Part shown: piece after piece, positions 63,280 through 64,000 of the stretch
How the letters are laid out: every line of letters starts with the position of its first letter
Position numbering within the stretch: the stretch's first letter is position 1
Source of the DNA: Sphingobacterium olei
GTDB taxonomy: Bacteria; Bacteroidota; Bacteroidia; Sphingobacteriales; Sphingobacteriaceae
DNA length: 64,000 nucleotides
NCBI RefSeq assembly: GCF_005048855.1
Contig: NZ_SUME01000001.1
Span: 806,001 to 870,000, forward strand
Reading direction: 5' to 3'
Translations under genes and position numbers: made by a program
Notes under the pieces: generated by a model
Seen by the model: only the letters and a program-made list of their open reading frames with translations
The model's database searches: none
What the model was told of the DNA's origin: nothing

Positions 63280-64000
63280 TTAATTCTTGTAACGAAACCA
63301 TTTTAAAAGTTCTTTGTAGGAAGGTTTCTTTCCGTACATTAAAATTCCCACTCGGTAAATACGGGCAGCAAACCAGGTTGTAAGTACAAATCCGCCTATC
63401 AATAATAAGGCAGATACTATCAATTGCCAGGTCGGAACGCCAAAAGGTACCCGTACCAACATGGCTATAGGAGAGGTGAAGGGGATAAAACTTAGCCAGG
63501 TGGATATGCTACCGTGTGGATCATTGATCAGTACACCAAACGACAGGGCATAAGTTAATAACAAGGGCATGGTAATTGGCATCGTAAACTGAGAAGCTTC
63601 TGTTTCGCTGTCTACTGCAGATCCTACAGCAGCAAACAAAGCACTATAAATAAGATATCCGCCGATGAAAAACACAAAGAAACAAATAATGAGTTCGGGG
63701 AAATTGATGGATTGCAGAGCTGAATAGAGTTCCATTTGAGAAGAGCTGGAGGTAGCTTGTGACAGCGATTCATTTTGCGTCATTTGGCTCATCAAATCTT
63801 CTTTGGATACCAAAAATGTAGAAGCGACGCCCGCTAGAATAAGCGATAAGAAGATCCAAAGGACAAACTGGGTAAGCCCAACCATGCCAATACCAATAAT
63901 TTTCCCCATCATAAGCTGAAAAGGCTTGACAGAAGATATAATAACTTCAATAATACGGCTGCTCTTCTCTTCAATAATACCTCTCATTACTTGCGAACCA
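63280..64000 (-). CDS. ABC transporter permease (NatB-like), 5' end outside the window
   Basis: The final 240 or so residues of an ABC-2 type permease with five to six hydrophobic segments. The entry GSQVMRGIIEEKSSRIIEVI is the conserved loop after the first periplasmic domain of NatB-type permeases, which places the real start several hundred bases beyond the window. An internal Met at 63987 is not the start. The family exports Na+ or drugs; substrate unknown. Confidence 0.88.
   Translation of the reverse strand, partial: GSQVMRGIIEEKSSRIIEVIISSVKPFQLMMGKIIGIGMVGLTQFVLWIFLSLILAGVASTFLVSKEDLMSQMTQNESLSQATSSSSQMELYSALQSINFPELIICFFVFFIGGYLIYSALFAAVGSAVDSETEASQFTMPITMPLLLTYALSFGVLINDPHGSISTWLSFIPFTSPIAMLVRVPFGVPTWQLIVSALLLIGGFVLTTWFAARIYRVGILMYGKKPSYKELLKWFRYKN

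Overview
The window is chromosomal DNA of a member of the Bacteroidota, most likely family Sphingobacteriaceae (Sphingobacterium or a close relative). The grounds are a SusC/SusD pair, a one-protein hybrid two-component sensor, -33/-7 promoters of the TTTG-N19-TAnnTTTG type, weak Shine-Dalgarno sites, a MarR-led carotenoid operon with a CrtYcd-type lycopene cyclase, and many small lipoproteins. No species call is possible from sequence alone.

Layout. (1) 1-4060 is a sulfide/persulfide locus: two half-size YeeE/YedE transporters, a Crp/Fnr regulator, a TauE/SafE exporter and a CstB-like metallo-beta-lactamase/rhodanese protein. Two promoters carry the same palindrome at the same distance from the -7 box. 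(2) 4068-5315 is a cation/proton antiporter. (3) 5565-10850 is a carotenoid operon (marR, crtI, crtB, SRPBCC gene, crtZ, crtYcd, idi) closed by a strong terminator. (4) 10870-13520 is a decayed, AT-rich stretch: two TlpA-type gene remnants, a Cys-rich lipoprotein and an IS110 remnant. (5) 13587-17210 holds a GH89 alpha-N-acetylglucosaminidase without a signal peptide, driven by what looks like a duplicated gpsA leader, and a convergent dicarboxylate symporter. (6) 17543-33167 is a polysaccharide utilisation locus: HTCS regulator, GH97, SusC, SusD, SusE-like/GH76 fusion, Big2/F5-8C lipoprotein and GH105. (7) 33365-36597 is a two-gene operon, gpsA plus a HAD-GT20 fusion, best read as glucosylglycerol osmolyte synthesis.

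(8) 36765-51107 is a cell-envelope cluster: two collagen-like lipoproteins, seven other small exported proteins, an OmpA protein, a periplasmic CHAT/TPR protease-like protein, and an ECF sigma factor with a membrane-bound TPR partner. Three promoters share an unusual TTTACC-N15-GYCACTAA element that I propose is read by this sigma factor. This is the best candidate for an undescribed system in the window. (9) 52073-56502 is a degraded integrative element at the 3' end of tRNA-Ser(UGA). It has both att repeats, an integrase remnant, an AraC regulator and two alpha/beta hydrolases with matching 21-bp-phased direct repeats upstream. (10) 56701-64000 is ordinary chromosome: bestrophin, GH25 lysozyme, thioredoxin, CorC/HlyC protein, a sugar-kinase-like gene with a CBM9-like gene, nhaA, and the end of an ABC permease that runs out of the window.

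All calls come from reading the sequence and remembered family motifs; no database search was run.
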